Shown: positions 5,799 to 15,026, numbered from the stretch's first letter. The stretch is DNA of 17,998 nucleotides from Verrucomicrobiia bacterium (GCA_030424825.1 JAUHWE010000017.1:1-17998), one strand, 5' to 3'. Numbers and translations: made by a program. Notes: generated by a model from the letters alone, not told the origin.

Positions 5799-8768
5799 AT
5801 GAAATTTCGAACCATAGGTTTAACTCAAATAGGCGGAAAATCGAGAAGGGGATCCTGGGCGATACTTCTTGTTTTTATACTTTCGCTTCCAAGCTTTTCC
5901 CGCGCGGAATCCGTGGCCCCTCGTTCATCGGACAACTCGGTCGAAGCGGAACTAGCGTCTTTTGAGATTCTGGATGGCTACCAAGTGGAGCTCTTCGCTT
6001 CTGAATTGGACGGAATCGCCAATCCAGTGGCAATGCGCTGGGATGCGAAGGGTCGGCTTTGGGTGCTGACTACGCTTGCGTACGCCCAACTGGAGCCCGG
6101 CAAGCGTCCGAGCGACCAGTTGTTGATACTTGAAGACACCGACCAGGACGGGCGAGTTGACGTGTCGAATGTGTGGGCGGACCATTTGAATATGCCGACC
6201 GGTTTTGCATTGAGCCGTGATGGCGTCTACTTGAGTGAGGGACGGAGTTTGCTTCGATTAAGCGATACCGATGGAGATGGAAAGGCGGATAGGCGTGAGA
6301 CGGTTCTCTCAGGATTTGGTGTGGGAGATACTCACCAGAATATCAATTCGTTGACCTGGGGACCAGCGGGTGACCTCTGGTTTAGCCAGGGACTGCACAA
6401 TTATTCTCGTGTAGAAACGCCATGGGGTATTGTGCGCGGCGAGAGTGCGGGATTCTATCGTTTACGTGTACGTGACCTTCTGCTCGAGCCCTTTTGCATG
6501 CCCGCCATGGCATCCGAAAATCCTTGGGGAATTAGTTTCGGCCCCTGGGGTGGCCTGTTTGTCAAAAGCAATGCTAAGGAATTGGCCTACATAACACCGG
6601 GAATCATTCCGACTGACCACTATTTGCAGCTAACCCGCCTTTCTACGGTGGCGGTCACACCCGGAAAGAGCATGGGCGGCGAATTCGTTGAAACGGCTCA
6701 TTTGCCCGAGCTTGAAGATCATGCGCTCATAGCGGGCTACTATTCGAACCGTGTGACGGCGTATCCGCTCAAAGAGGACGGTTCCGGTTTCGCACAGACT
6801 AAAGGACAGGAATTGCTCGTATCCAGTCACCCCAGCTTTCGGCCAGTCGAAGTGCTTGTCGGTCCGGATGGAGCGATCTACGTCGCGGACTGGTTTAATC
6901 CGATCATCGGACATTATCAGGCCTCTTTGCGACATCCGGATCGCGATAAATCGCATGGCCGAATCTGGAGAATTACAGCGAAAGATCGGGAGACTTTAGA
7001 TCCGGTGAACCTTAGTGGTGCTTCAATCGAGGAGCTTATTGCCAAACTAGCGTCTCCCGAGAGATGGATACGGTCCCAGGCCAAACGCCTTCTTTCCGAA
7101 GGGGATACGGATGCGATTAGAAAGGCGCTAAGAGCGGCGAAAGTGGCTGATGAGCACCACTTGTACGAGTTGGCGGGAGTATTCGAGGCACACGACTTGG
7201 TTGACAACGAACTGGTAGAACGTTGCTTGGCGGGAGCCGATCCGCGACTGCGGGCCTACGGAGCTCGGATGATAGGCAGGTGGCATGGGAAATTGGATGA
7301 CCCACTCTCGCTTCTTGAACGCTGTATCGGGGACGAAAACCCACGCGTTCGGCTTGAAACAGTAGTCTCGGCCAGCCATTTCGACTCTCCGGATGCAATG
7401 CGATACGCCCTGCGTGCCCTGGATTCGGAAGTAGACAAGCTGATCAGCTATTCGCTCACTCAATGTGCCCATGCATTAGCCGATTATTGGCTTCCCGCAT
7501 TGAAATCCGGTCGTTTGTCCTTCGATTCGACCAAGCATTTGATCTATGTCCTTGGGGCTTATGGCAGCTCGGATTCAGCTGAGATTTTGAACGATTTGGT
7601 CACGTCCACGAGCGGAGAGGAAAGGCGTTCTCTCTTTTTGCTCCTCGCCGAGGTGGGAGACGGATCCGCCTTAAGGCTAGCGGTAGAATCGATGCCAAGA
7701 GACATCGCTCTCATGCAAGCGCTTGGAAGAAGCTGGCTCGCGCGGGGTGTTCAGCCCGACGGCAAAGCGGCGAGTCATTTGGAAGAAGCAATCCAAAGTG
7801 GAAACACGGAATTGATGAGTGAAGCGATTGAACTTGCGGGGCTCTGGAGCGTTAAGGAATTCGTAGAGAAATTCGTCGATTGGGCGGAAGACGAGAATAT
7901 TGCGGAACCGGTACGCAGCGCTTCCCTTGTCGCGCTTGCCAGGATACAGAAGCGAGAAGCCGTCTCACTGCTTTACGAGATCGGGATTAGTGATTCCAGT
8001 CGCGAGATTCGCAAGGCAACGGCTAGAGCTTTGTCAGAGGTCGACCTCGGGCAAGCGTCTATAGTTTCAAGTTGTTTACTTGACAGTTGCTCGTCTGTTC
8101 AGGAGGCGATGGAATTGATGTCTCCTTATCTTAGCCGAATGGGAGGATCCGATGTTTTGGCGACTGCGCTTTCGGAGATTGAATTGAGCAAGGATGCCGC
8201 TTTATTGATCATGCAGGCGTTGTCTCAGTCCGGAAGAGATGATGATAAACTCATTGCGGTTGTGAATGATGCGATTGGGGTTCAGACTCAGATAGGTGAA
8301 TACAATGCGGACTATGTGGAGAAGCTTGTTTCGGAAGTGCGCCAAGCAGGGAATGTGGCAAACGGGAAGCGCGTCTATGAATCACCGCTCACCAGTTGCG
8401 TTGCGTGTCACGCAATCGAGGGGGTGGGGGGCACTGTCGGGCCGGACATCTCCACGGTTGGGGCCGGGCTGCCTTTGGAGTTGATAGTCGAATCGGTGCT
8501 TTGGCCGAGTCGGCAGCTGAAAGAGGGGTATATTTCGATCAATGTGACAACCCGGGATGGCAGGGTATACAGTGGCTATCGCGAGCGAGAAGAGGGAGGT
8601 GTTTTGTGGCTTCGAGACATAGCGACTCAAGAGGTCGTGCCGATTCCTGTGAACAATATCCGAGAGAGAAACGAAATAGGTACGTTGATGCCTGCCGGAT
8701 TAACGGCAAGTTTGAGTCGGGAGGAATTGCGAGACCTACTACGTTATCTTTGGGAGCTGAGAGGATAG
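5799..8768 (+). CDS. PVC-type membrane-bound dehydrogenase homologue with HEAT repeats and c-type heme
   Basis: From ATG 5799 the product has 989 residues; the frame is open back to GTG 5766. The N-terminus is a clear signal peptide (K-S-R-R-G-S then A-I-L-L-V-F-I-L-S-L-P, cleavage near S-R-A-E). The propeller at about 45-395 has the family pattern G-Y-Q-V-E-L-F-A-S-E, N-P-V-A-M-R-W-D, L-I-L-E-D-T-D and two calcium-loop-like segments (D113 to D121 and D156 to D164), ending D-G-A-I-Y-V-A-D-W-F-N-P-I-I-G-H. HEAT-like repeats fill about 405-840. The C-terminal cytochrome domain has C867-V-A-C870-H871 and probable ligand Met964 in T-L-M-P-A. It is a second, longer representative of the architecture encoded at 2009, with the SGNH-like gene between them. 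It likely oxidises a sugar or alcohol in the periplasm; substrate unknown. The next gene starts 20 bp downstream. Confidence 0.9.
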   Translation: MKFRTIGLTQIGGKSRRGSWAILLVFILSLPSFSRAESVAPRSSDNSVEAELASFEILDGYQVELFASELDGIANPVAMRWDAKGRLWVLTTLAYAQLEPGKRPSDQLLILEDTDQDGRVDVSNVWADHLNMPTGFALSRDGVYLSEGRSLLRLSDTDGDGKADRRETVLSGFGVGDTHQNINSLTWGPAGDLWFSQGLHNYSRVETPWGIVRGESAGFYRLRVRDLLLEPFCMPAMASENPWGISFGPWGGLFVKSNAKELAYITPGIIPTDHYLQLTRLSTVAVTPGKSMGGEFVETAHLPELEDHALIAGYYSNRVTAYPLKEDGSGFAQTKGQELLVSSHPSFRPVEVLVGPDGAIYVADWFNPIIGHYQASLRHPDRDKSHGRIWRITAKDRETLDPVNLSGASIEELIAKLASPERWIRSQAKRLLSEGDTDAIRKALRAAKVADEHHLYELAGVFEAHDLVDNELVERCLAGADPRLRAYGARMIGRWHGKLDDPLSLLERCIGDENPRVRLETVVSASHFDSPDAMRYALRALDSEVDKLISYSLTQCAHALADYWLPALKSGRLSFDSTKHLIYVLGAYGSSDSAEILNDLVTSTSGEERRSLFLLLAEVGDGSALRLAVESMPRDIALMQALGRSWLARGVQPDGKAASHLEEAIQSGNTELMSEAIELAGLWSVKEFVEKFVDWAEDENIAEPVRSASLVALARIQKREAVSLLYEIGISDSSREIRKATARALSEVDLGQASIVSSCLLDSCSSVQEAMELMSPYLSRMGGSDVLATALSEIELSKDAALLIMQALSQSGRDDDKLIAVVNDAIGVQTQIGEYNADYVEKLVSEVRQAGNVANGKRVYESPLTSCVACHAIEGVGGTVGPDISTVGAGLPLELIVESVLWPSRQLKEGYISINVTTRDGRVYSGYREREEGGVLWLRDIATQEVVPIPVNNIRERNEIGTLMPAGLTASLSREELRDLLRYLWELRG

Positions 8769-8788
8769 TTAATTGAAAGATAGACAAC

Positions 8789-9670
8789 ATGACTAAATCA
8801 AAAGTATATTTAATTTGGATACTCATTATATCGCCTTTGGCCATTGGACAAAAGCCCGAGTCAAGCGGGGACATTAGACTACTAGTTCGAAGCGACGATA
8901 TGGGAATGGCTCATGCGGTGAATATCGCCTGCCTGAGAACGGTGACAGATGGAATCGCACGATCCATTGAGGTTATCGTTCCCTCCCCGTGGTTTCTCGA
9001 GGCAGCCGCGATGCTAAATGAGCATCCAGAGATTGATGTGGGTGTTCATTTGGATCTGACGAGTGAGTGGTCGGGTGTCAAATGGGGGCCGGTTTTAAAG
9101 GATGTTCCGAGTCTAGTAGACGAGAATGGACATTTTCATCCGACGACGAATCAGTTTCGGAATTGGCCTCGAAGCACAGGAATCGCTGAGTCTGGCTGGA
9201 AAATTGAGGAAGTGGAACGCGAACTTAGAGCGCAGATAGAGATGGCGCTTCGGTTATTGCCAAACGTTACCCATCTATCAGCTCATATGGGGACAGCTAC
9301 CAGTACGCCCGACCTTAGGGCTTTGACGGAGCGTTTAGCGATTGAATACAATCTGCCGATCCAATTGCCCGATGTACAAAGGGCAGGGAGATTTGGAGCA
9401 AAGAGCGACTCTCCTGAAAGCAGAGTTGAGGCGATTATTGAATTGATCAACGGGCTGGAGCCAGGTCTATGGCTGCTTATCGAGCACCCGGGACTGGATA
9501 CTCCGGAGATGAGGGCAATCGGTCATGATGGATACGAAAACGTTGCGGAGGATAGAGCTGCGGTGACACACGTCTTCACGAGTCCAAGCGTTAAGGCTGC
9601 AATCGAGAGGAGAGGGATTAAACTGGTGAGTTATGCTGATTTGTTGGGCGAAGATCGCGATAAGAAATAA
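8789..9670 (+). CDS. ChbG/YdjC-family carbohydrate deacetylase, secreted
   Basis: The 293-aa protein has a short signal peptide (V-Y-L-I-W-I-L-I-I-S-P-L-A-I-G, residues 6-20) and then the ChbG/YdjC fold. Expected metal-site residues are present: D36-D37 in R-S-D-D-M-G, H87 in V-G-V-H-L-D-L-T and H166 in L-S-A-H-M-G. Family members remove N-acetyl groups from chitooligosaccharides or related sugars. The N-terminal extension indicates a periplasmic form, unlike cytoplasmic E. coli ChbG. Length is normal for the family. It lies 20 bp after the second propeller-cytochrome gene and is probably its last co-transcribed partner, since the following gap is 109 bp. The ribosome binding site is weak (GAAAGA near 8775). 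Substrate is inferred only at the level of an acetylated amino sugar or related glycan. Confidence 0.85.
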   Translation: MTKSKVYLIWILIISPLAIGQKPESSGDIRLLVRSDDMGMAHAVNIACLRTVTDGIARSIEVIVPSPWFLEAAAMLNEHPEIDVGVHLDLTSEWSGVKWGPVLKDVPSLVDENGHFHPTTNQFRNWPRSTGIAESGWKIEEVERELRAQIEMALRLLPNVTHLSAHMGTATSTPDLRALTERLAIEYNLPIQLPDVQRAGRFGAKSDSPESRVEAIIELINGLEPGLWLLIEHPGLDTPEMRAIGHDGYENVAEDRAAVTHVFTSPSVKAAIERRGIKLVSYADLLGEDRDKK

Positions 9671-9779
9671 GGGTGACTTCTGAAGTGTGGATAAATGATT
9701 CGGTCTATTCTGTTTCAATCCAAGAGAGAACGGCCGGCGTTGGAATAATTGAATAGCGGAGAAATCAGAATTTAGCATC

Positions 9780-11783
9780 GTGTACAGGATACTCTCACCA
9801 ACCGCAATTCTTGGATACGGTTTTCCAAGAAAGTCTTTCGAGGAGGCCCTTTTGCTGGACCTAGATCTAATCGCGGTCGATGCAGGTTCAATGGACGCGG
9901 GACCGTATTATCTTGGTTCCGGTGAACAATACGTTGGCGGGTCTGCGTTAAAACGAGATTTGGAGTTGGTCATCGCCGGAGCCATTGAAAAGGACTGTCC
10001 GTTGATTATCGGAAGCGCCGGGTTTTCCGGTGGAGACGTCTCATTGAAAAGTACCGTTGATCTCGTCAAGGAACTTTTGGAAGAGAGCGTTATTCAGCCA
10101 GTTCGATTGGCCGTAATTCCAAGTGGTGTACCCGGAAATATAAAACAGGAGGTTTTCGACAAGCTAGAGCCCTTGGGTGAGATGCCGCCACTTACTCGTG
10201 AGACATGGGAGAAAAGTGTAGTGGTGGCTCAGATGGGGTGCGAGCCAATCATGGCGGCATTGGATGAGGGTGCTCAGATCATCGTTTGTGGGCGGGCTTA
10301 TGATCCAGCTATATTTTCAGCCGACCCGATTCGCAGAGGATATCCCAAAGGGGTCTGTCTTCACGCGGCGAAAATATTGGAATGTGGAGCGATTGCTTGT
10401 GAACCGGGTTCAGGAAGCGATTGCTTGATAGGGGAAATCACGCGTGAGGGAAAGGCCATGTTCTTCCCGACTAACCGAATCCGGTCTGCGACCATCCGTT
10501 CTGTTGCAGCCCACACGCTATATGAAAAGTCTGCACCGGATATTTTTAGGTTTCCAGGTGGGCTCCTCAATATTCAGAATACGCTTTATTCCCAAGAATG
10601 TGAAGACAGAGTTTCTCTGTCAGGTAGTCAGTATCAAGCGGAGCCTTACAGTGTTAAACTGGAGGGGAGCAGGAGCCTTGGAAAGCGCGTGATATCCATT
10701 GTTTCATTGAAAAGCTGGGATGGCATTCCCTCTGAAATACCCGTTTATGGACGGAATGGTGTTGAAGCGCGTTATGTGAAAGAACCCATAGAAGAGATGG
10801 GCATTGTCGTAGTTGCCCAAAGCGTAGATGCTCGCAAGGCCAAAGACGCATTGGCGTTTGTTCGTTCGACGATGTTACATTTTGGATACGAAGGTCGAAT
10901 TTCTACCGCTGGAAACTTGGCCTTCCCGCTCTCTCCTAGTGATTTGGAATTAGGAAAGAACGATGGGTTGAGCGCCGCGCTTTTTGTGGCGGGCTCTCGT
11001 GATCCCATATTCCAGGGTATGTTTATAAAAATCTGGGACTCCATTCTCCTTGCTCTAAATGAACAACATCCTGATTTGGGGAGAGAGGTTTCATTCGAGT
11101 ATGTCATTGGAGATCGCGAAAATCCGATTGCTCTTCTGGAAACAGTTGGGAGAACGTATGCTGAAGCGAAGGAGGAGCACCAGCGCAAGGAGAGATCGTT
11201 GAATGGACAGGTTGATGCATTGCGATCGTCTTTTTCGAATATTGAAGCGGGGGTAGCGTATGCCTGGTCCGTTCACCACCTCCTTCGCGATCAAGAGTTA
11301 ATTGGAAAGTTTTTTCCGATCGAGATTTCCAACTATAGTGATGGTGAATGGAGTGGATTCACTCATCATAGTGCAAGATATGAGTGGTTTGAGAGTTCAG
11401 AGAATTGCGATCGAGTGGACGAGACCCTGAATGGAATTGAAGAAGACTCGATTCCAGGCAACTATCGCAAAAAGGACGTTCCTCTTCAGCAGGTTGCTCA
11501 AGTAATTCGCAGCAAGAATGCAGGGATCAACGAAATCACCTACGATATTCTCTTCAATTCTGAAGCGGAATATGAACAAGCCTTGCAGTCAGGCGCTTTC
11601 AGTCCGAGTGAGGTGGCCGCTTTTATGGAGCTGGATCGAAACCAAATTCGTGGATGTTTCCGGTATGACCCCGCTTTAGCTATTAAATTGACGCTACGCC
11701 GAGATCAACTTTGTGGCAGCCCTGGGGAGCGGGATACGTTTGGAGCCCAGCAACATACGCGATTGCTTGCCCTGAAGTTGTGA
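9780..11783 (+). CDS. AtuA-family (DUF1446) protein fused to a C-terminal DUF4387 domain
   Basis: The 667-aa protein starts at GTG 9780; the frame is open only back to a TGA at 9750-9752, with no ATG in between. The N-terminal region matches the acyclic terpene utilisation AtuA/DUF1446 family, with A-G-S-M-D-A-G-P-Y-Y-L-G-S-G at residues 35-48, I-I-G-S-A-G-F-S-G-G-D and I-I-V-C-G-R-A-Y-D-P-A, ending near residue 520 with A-Y-A-W-S-V-H-H-L-L. From about residue 565 it carries a DUF4387 domain: V-I-R-S-K-N-A-G, T-Y-D-I-L-F, D-P-A-L-A-I-K-L-T and F-G-A-Q-Q-H. In many genomes these are two separate neighbouring genes, so this appears to be a fusion. AtuA was named from citronellol/geraniol degradation in Pseudomonas, but its chemistry is not established and the name should not be taken as function here. 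There is no signal peptide, so it is probably cytoplasmic. It has 109- and 107-bp gaps on either side. Confidence 0.87.
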   Translation: MYRILSPTAILGYGFPRKSFEEALLLDLDLIAVDAGSMDAGPYYLGSGEQYVGGSALKRDLELVIAGAIEKDCPLIIGSAGFSGGDVSLKSTVDLVKELLEESVIQPVRLAVIPSGVPGNIKQEVFDKLEPLGEMPPLTRETWEKSVVVAQMGCEPIMAALDEGAQIIVCGRAYDPAIFSADPIRRGYPKGVCLHAAKILECGAIACEPGSGSDCLIGEITREGKAMFFPTNRIRSATIRSVAAHTLYEKSAPDIFRFPGGLLNIQNTLYSQECEDRVSLSGSQYQAEPYSVKLEGSRSLGKRVISIVSLKSWDGIPSEIPVYGRNGVEARYVKEPIEEMGIVVVAQSVDARKAKDALAFVRSTMLHFGYEGRISTAGNLAFPLSPSDLELGKNDGLSAALFVAGSRDPIFQGMFIKIWDSILLALNEQHPDLGREVSFEYVIGDRENPIALLETVGRTYAEAKEEHQRKERSLNGQVDALRSSFSNIEAGVAYAWSVHHLLRDQELIGKFFPIEISNYSDGEWSGFTHHSARYEWFESSENCDRVDETLNGIEEDSIPGNYRKKDVPLQQVAQVIRSKNAGINEITYDILFNSEAEYEQALQSGAFSPSEVAAFMELDRNQIRGCFRYDPALAIKLTLRRDQLCGSPGERDTFGAQQHTRLLALKL

Positions 11784-11860
11784 CCTATTGATCGCTGGCG
11801 CTTGCACCGTGCACGGATTAGAGGGAAGAATCTGCATTTCGAGTAATTCTTTTAGTTGAA

Positions 11861-11881
11861 AACGGCGTCCCAGACGTCGTT
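11861..11881. repeat. Hairpin just upstream of the sulfatase start
   Basis: AACGGCGTC (11861-11869) and GACGTCGTT (11873-11881) can form a 9-bp stem with one G-T wobble and a CCA loop. The right arm ends 9 nt before ATG 11891, occupying the usual ribosome-binding position, and no clear Shine-Dalgarno sequence is present. It could limit translation of the sulfatase or bind a regulator. It lacks a following T-run, so it is not a good terminator for the upstream gene. Confidence 0.4.
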
Positions 11882-11890
11882 CAGTTGGTG

Positions 11891-13828
11891 ATGGCATTTC
11901 CCTTCAATAAAAATATTTCAACAGTTCTGTTAATCCTGTCGCTAATGGTGACGCTCGCTCCATTGCGAGGCGGGGATCGGCCTAATATTCTTTGGATTGT
12001 CGCAGAAGATATATCGCCTTTTTTCGGATGCTATGGTGATCCGGACGCATCGACTCCCAATATCGATGCCTTTGCCAAGCGATCGCATTTGTTTAAGAAT
12101 GCGTTCTCAACGGCTCCCATTTGCGCCCCGTCGCGTTCTTGTCTAGGAACCGGTTTGTATGCGACCTCATTAGGAACGCAGCACTTGAGATCGATTGTGA
12201 CCATTCCGGAGCAGATCAAGCCGCTGGCCCAAATATTTCGGGAAAGTGGCTATTGGACCGCGTTGAAAGGTAAAACGGACTACAACTTCGACCCGGATGG
12301 GCTATTCGATTATTGGGAAGAGGACACTGCCCCTTGGAGGCAATGTCCGGATGATGCACCGTTTTTCGCCTTTATGAATCTAGGATCCACTCATGAGGGA
12401 TCGGGAAACATGGCTGAACGGGCTGAGCCGGCTTTGCTTCGATTGCCTGCTGGACGCAAACATTCTCCAGACTCAATCGATCTCCCACCATACTTTCCTG
12501 ACACACCCGAGATGAGGAGAATCTGGGCGCGTTATTACGATTTGATATCGGTGTGGGACATTGACGTGCAAGCGGTGCTCGACCAGCTAGAGGCCGATGG
12601 GCAAGCAGAGAATACTATTGTTTTTCTAATGGCTGATCATGGGCTGGGTTTGCCTCGCTACAAGCGTTGGCTTTATAATACTGGTCTTCACGTACCGCTG
12701 ATTGTGCACATCCCGGAAAGGTTTCGCTCATTCTCGCCAGACGACAAGGAAAGTTCGGTTGAAGATCGACTCGTTTCCTATGTAGATCTGCCAGCGACGG
12801 CGTTGACGCTCGGTGGTATCGAAGTTCCGGAAAGATTCGCGGGCGAATCGCTATTTGCGGAGAACCCCAAAGAGGTGCGTGAGCGGAAGTATGTGTTTGG
12901 AGCTCGAGATCGGGCTGATGATATGTACGATTTATCTCGGAGCGTTTTTGATGGGCGTTATCTCTACATTCGTCACTACAATCCTCATCTTGCCCCCATT
13001 CAGGAGGGCATCATTTTTTCGCCGCATCGCAAAGAATCGCTTATCGAATTACATCGGGCTCATGATGCCGGCGTAGATACGGAGATTTCGAATCGACTAT
13101 GGGAGCCACGTCCTTTTGAAGAGCTTTATGATTTGATGGAAGATCCACAGGAGTTAAACAATTTGGCAAACGAGCGGTCGCTTTCGAAACGAAAAAATAT
13201 CCTATCGAAGAAACTTAAAAACTGGATACTAGAATCGCGCGATAGTGGTTTCTTGTTGGAGCCGGAAATGCATCGTAGAGCGGTAGCTGCTGGAATGACT
13301 CCTTACGAGATGATGCAAGTCGAGTCTCTGTATCCGCTAAGGTCAATACTTTCAGTAGCGGAGGCTGCTACTGAAAAAGGGGCCTTCAGCAAAAGAGGAG
13401 CGAACCATGTAGATCCAGCCGTTCGCTATTGGAATTTGATAGGAGCGATTATTTCGAAAGAAGATGGCTCCGAAGTAGAGGAGCTATTCAAAAAGGGTTT
13501 GAACGATTCGAACCTCGTTGTAAGGACAACGGCTGCGGAGGGACTTGCTCGCATGGGTGAAACAGAATCGGCGATTGCGGCCTATCGAGAATTACTAAAG
13601 GAAGACGAACCAAATGTAGCGCTCTATATCGCGCGATCCATGGCGCTTTCTCTTGCAGATTCCAGTGCGTTAGAAACAGAGATTCGGCAAGCCAGAGCTC
13701 AATACCTTTCACCTCCAGGTTCCAAGCGACCTTGGAAGGATTTCACTTATTCCGCGTTCACCTGCTGGGCGCTAGAGTGGGCACTTATTAAATCCGGATT
13801 AAACCAATATAGCGATTTCAACAATTAG
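11891..13828 (+). CDS. Type I (formylglycine) sulfatase with C-terminal HEAT-like tail
   Basis: From ATG 11891 the protein has 645 residues; TTG 11885 and GTG 11888 are also in frame. A signal peptide (V-L-L-I-L-S-L-M-V-T-L-A-P) precedes the sulfatase fold. The formylglycine motif C78-A-P-S-R82 is intact, so maturation by FGE or anSME is needed; neither is in this window. Metal-binding candidates are E39-D40 in V-A-E-D and D249-H250 in M-A-D-H-G, and K-T-D-Y-N and S-T-H-E motifs are present. The sequence resembles N-sulfoglucosamine sulfohydrolase-like sulfatases common in PVC bacteria; exact subfamily and substrate are uncertain. Residues from about 455 onward (H-R-R-A-V-A-A-G-M-T-P-Y-E) form HEAT-like repeats such as V-V-R-T-T-A-A-E-G-L-A-R-M-G. 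It presumably desulfates a glycan in the periplasm or at the surface, consistent with neighbouring deacetylase and oxidoreductases. Confidence 0.92.
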   Translation: MAFPFNKNISTVLLILSLMVTLAPLRGGDRPNILWIVAEDISPFFGCYGDPDASTPNIDAFAKRSHLFKNAFSTAPICAPSRSCLGTGLYATSLGTQHLRSIVTIPEQIKPLAQIFRESGYWTALKGKTDYNFDPDGLFDYWEEDTAPWRQCPDDAPFFAFMNLGSTHEGSGNMAERAEPALLRLPAGRKHSPDSIDLPPYFPDTPEMRRIWARYYDLISVWDIDVQAVLDQLEADGQAENTIVFLMADHGLGLPRYKRWLYNTGLHVPLIVHIPERFRSFSPDDKESSVEDRLVSYVDLPATALTLGGIEVPERFAGESLFAENPKEVRERKYVFGARDRADDMYDLSRSVFDGRYLYIRHYNPHLAPIQEGIIFSPHRKESLIELHRAHDAGVDTEISNRLWEPRPFEELYDLMEDPQELNNLANERSLSKRKNILSKKLKNWILESRDSGFLLEPEMHRRAVAAGMTPYEMMQVESLYPLRSILSVAEAATEKGAFSKRGANHVDPAVRYWNLIGAIISKEDGSEVEELFKKGLNDSNLVVRTTAAEGLARMGETESAIAAYRELLKEDEPNVALYIARSMALSLADSSALETEIRQARAQYLSPPGSKRPWKDFTYSAFTCWALEWALIKSGLNQYSDFNN

Positions 13829-14033
13829 CGAGTGTCCAATAAATCCGATTACTTGGGTTTCTGATGTAGAGGCATCGCTTGCATGAACTTCGATTTATGG
13901 GACGTTCTCGAAGGGATTGGGATGTTGGTACTTTTATCAGAGTGCTGAGATATACCGGTTGCGCCCTTTAATTGGAATTAGTATTCAAGTTATAGACTGG
14001 TTTGGAGCTTTTTTGAGAACTGATAAGCTAATT
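13829..14033. other. Convergent intergenic spacer, no gene seen
   Basis: This 205-bp stretch lies between the ends of the sulfatase gene and the minus-strand gene. It is AT-richer than the genes. I see no convincing terminator hairpin; a plus-strand frame beginning at 13917 runs into the minus-strand gene and does not look like a protein. Confidence 0.4.
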
Positions 14034-14906
14034 CTATTCAATCCCAATGACTTTGATCTCTCCAATTACAATATTAGATTTTGGATCGACTTTCGCGGTC
14101 ATCAGGTTGTCCATGTTTGATCCAAATGTGGGAGCGGCCACTTTATTCATAATGGTAAGAGCGTCATTGAAATTCGTGCCCAAGTTTTGTACACTGACGC
14201 GACAAGACCAGAGCTGTTTTAGTTTCTTGGTTGCCCTAAGGTAGGGTAGGTCGAATGCATTGAGCACGAAGAAGTAGCGGTCCTCGGCTAGGTCGTTCTC
14301 TAGCTTTTCTTTTTCGATTGGAGAGGTTGTTTTGTTGTAGAGGCCTTTGTTGTAGCCAAGCATCCTTATGTTGAGGTTTTTATAGGAACTGCTGACTCGT
14401 TGATGTTCAAGTACCTCGGGTTGATAGGTCTCAGGGGAATAGCTTCCATCTTCCCCGTTTTCAGGAGATTCAATTCCGGCCGTTCCACTATTGGTTTCGC
14501 TAAAGCTCCAGTCGGTTATCCCCATTTCCTCGTTCCAATCAATGTCTAAACGGGTGGATCCCCAGGAAATCATGATTAGTTGGTCGCCAGAGTCCTTGTC
14601 TGCAGCCGGAAGAAAATCTCGGGATTCGAGAAATTCAGCTGCAACTGCCGCAACTTTCTCGAAATCCTCTTTTCTTAAACTGTTGTCACGCTTCTCTCCT
14701 CGAAAGTAATTGCCCTCATAGAAGTGGTAGGTGTGGTAGGGTTTGTCCTTGCTGGCCTCCATATACTCTATAGATGCGCTGGCATTGACTACGACTCGCA
14801 AGTCTCGTGCTGGTGATGATATGCTATCGATCGAAACGAGTAGCAAACCATACAGGATAAGCAAAAATCTCTGTGGAACAAAGAAATTGTTAATGGTGTT
14901 TGGCAT
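14034..14906 (-). CDS. Secreted protein of unknown function (W-G-S-T motif)
   Basis: The 290-aa product has a signal peptide (R-F-L-L-I-L-Y-G-L-L-L-V-S-I, residues 13-26). I cannot assign a named domain, but segments H-F-Y-E-G-N-Y-F-R-G (61-70), a D-Q-L-I-M-I-S-W115-G-S-T motif and a C-terminal L-W-S-C-R-V-S-V-Q-N with repeated asparagines resemble an uncharacterised secreted family I recall from Opitutae genomes, where W-G-x-T occurs in the same setting. Residues 125-165 are acidic and low in order. It is oriented against the upstream cluster, with its 5' end facing the palindrome-rich region, so it is probably its own transcription unit. No strong ribosome binding site is visible before its ATG. 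Function is unknown. Confidence 0.75.
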   Translation of the reverse strand: MPNTINNFFVPQRFLLILYGLLLVSIDSISSPARDLRVVVNASASIEYMEASKDKPYHTYHFYEGNYFRGEKRDNSLRKEDFEKVAAVAAEFLESRDFLPAADKDSGDQLIMISWGSTRLDIDWNEEMGITDWSFSETNSGTAGIESPENGEDGSYSPETYQPEVLEHQRVSSSYKNLNIRMLGYNKGLYNKTTSPIEKEKLENDLAEDRYFFVLNAFDLPYLRATKKLKQLWSCRVSVQNLGTNFNDALTIMNKVAAPTFGSNMDNLMTAKVDPKSNIVIGEIKVIGIE

Positions 14907-15026
14907 TTGAGTAGCGCGTTGAACGGGATAAAAACTATCCTAAGAGATTGTTCGTTGCAAAGTTAAAAACCAGTCGATTGCTTCATTTAGAGTAGTGACT
15001 TAAGAATTCCTATCAATGTGTTTTTT

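Noticed and set aside
7128..7472. Several overlapping minus-strand frames in the HEAT region of the second propeller-cytochrome
   Set aside because: They overlap one another in different frames within a convincing plus-strand gene and show no domain pattern.
13917..14120. Plus-strand frame after the sulfatase
   Set aside because: It overlaps the 3' end of the minus-strand secreted protein, has no ribosome binding site, and no recognisable pattern.
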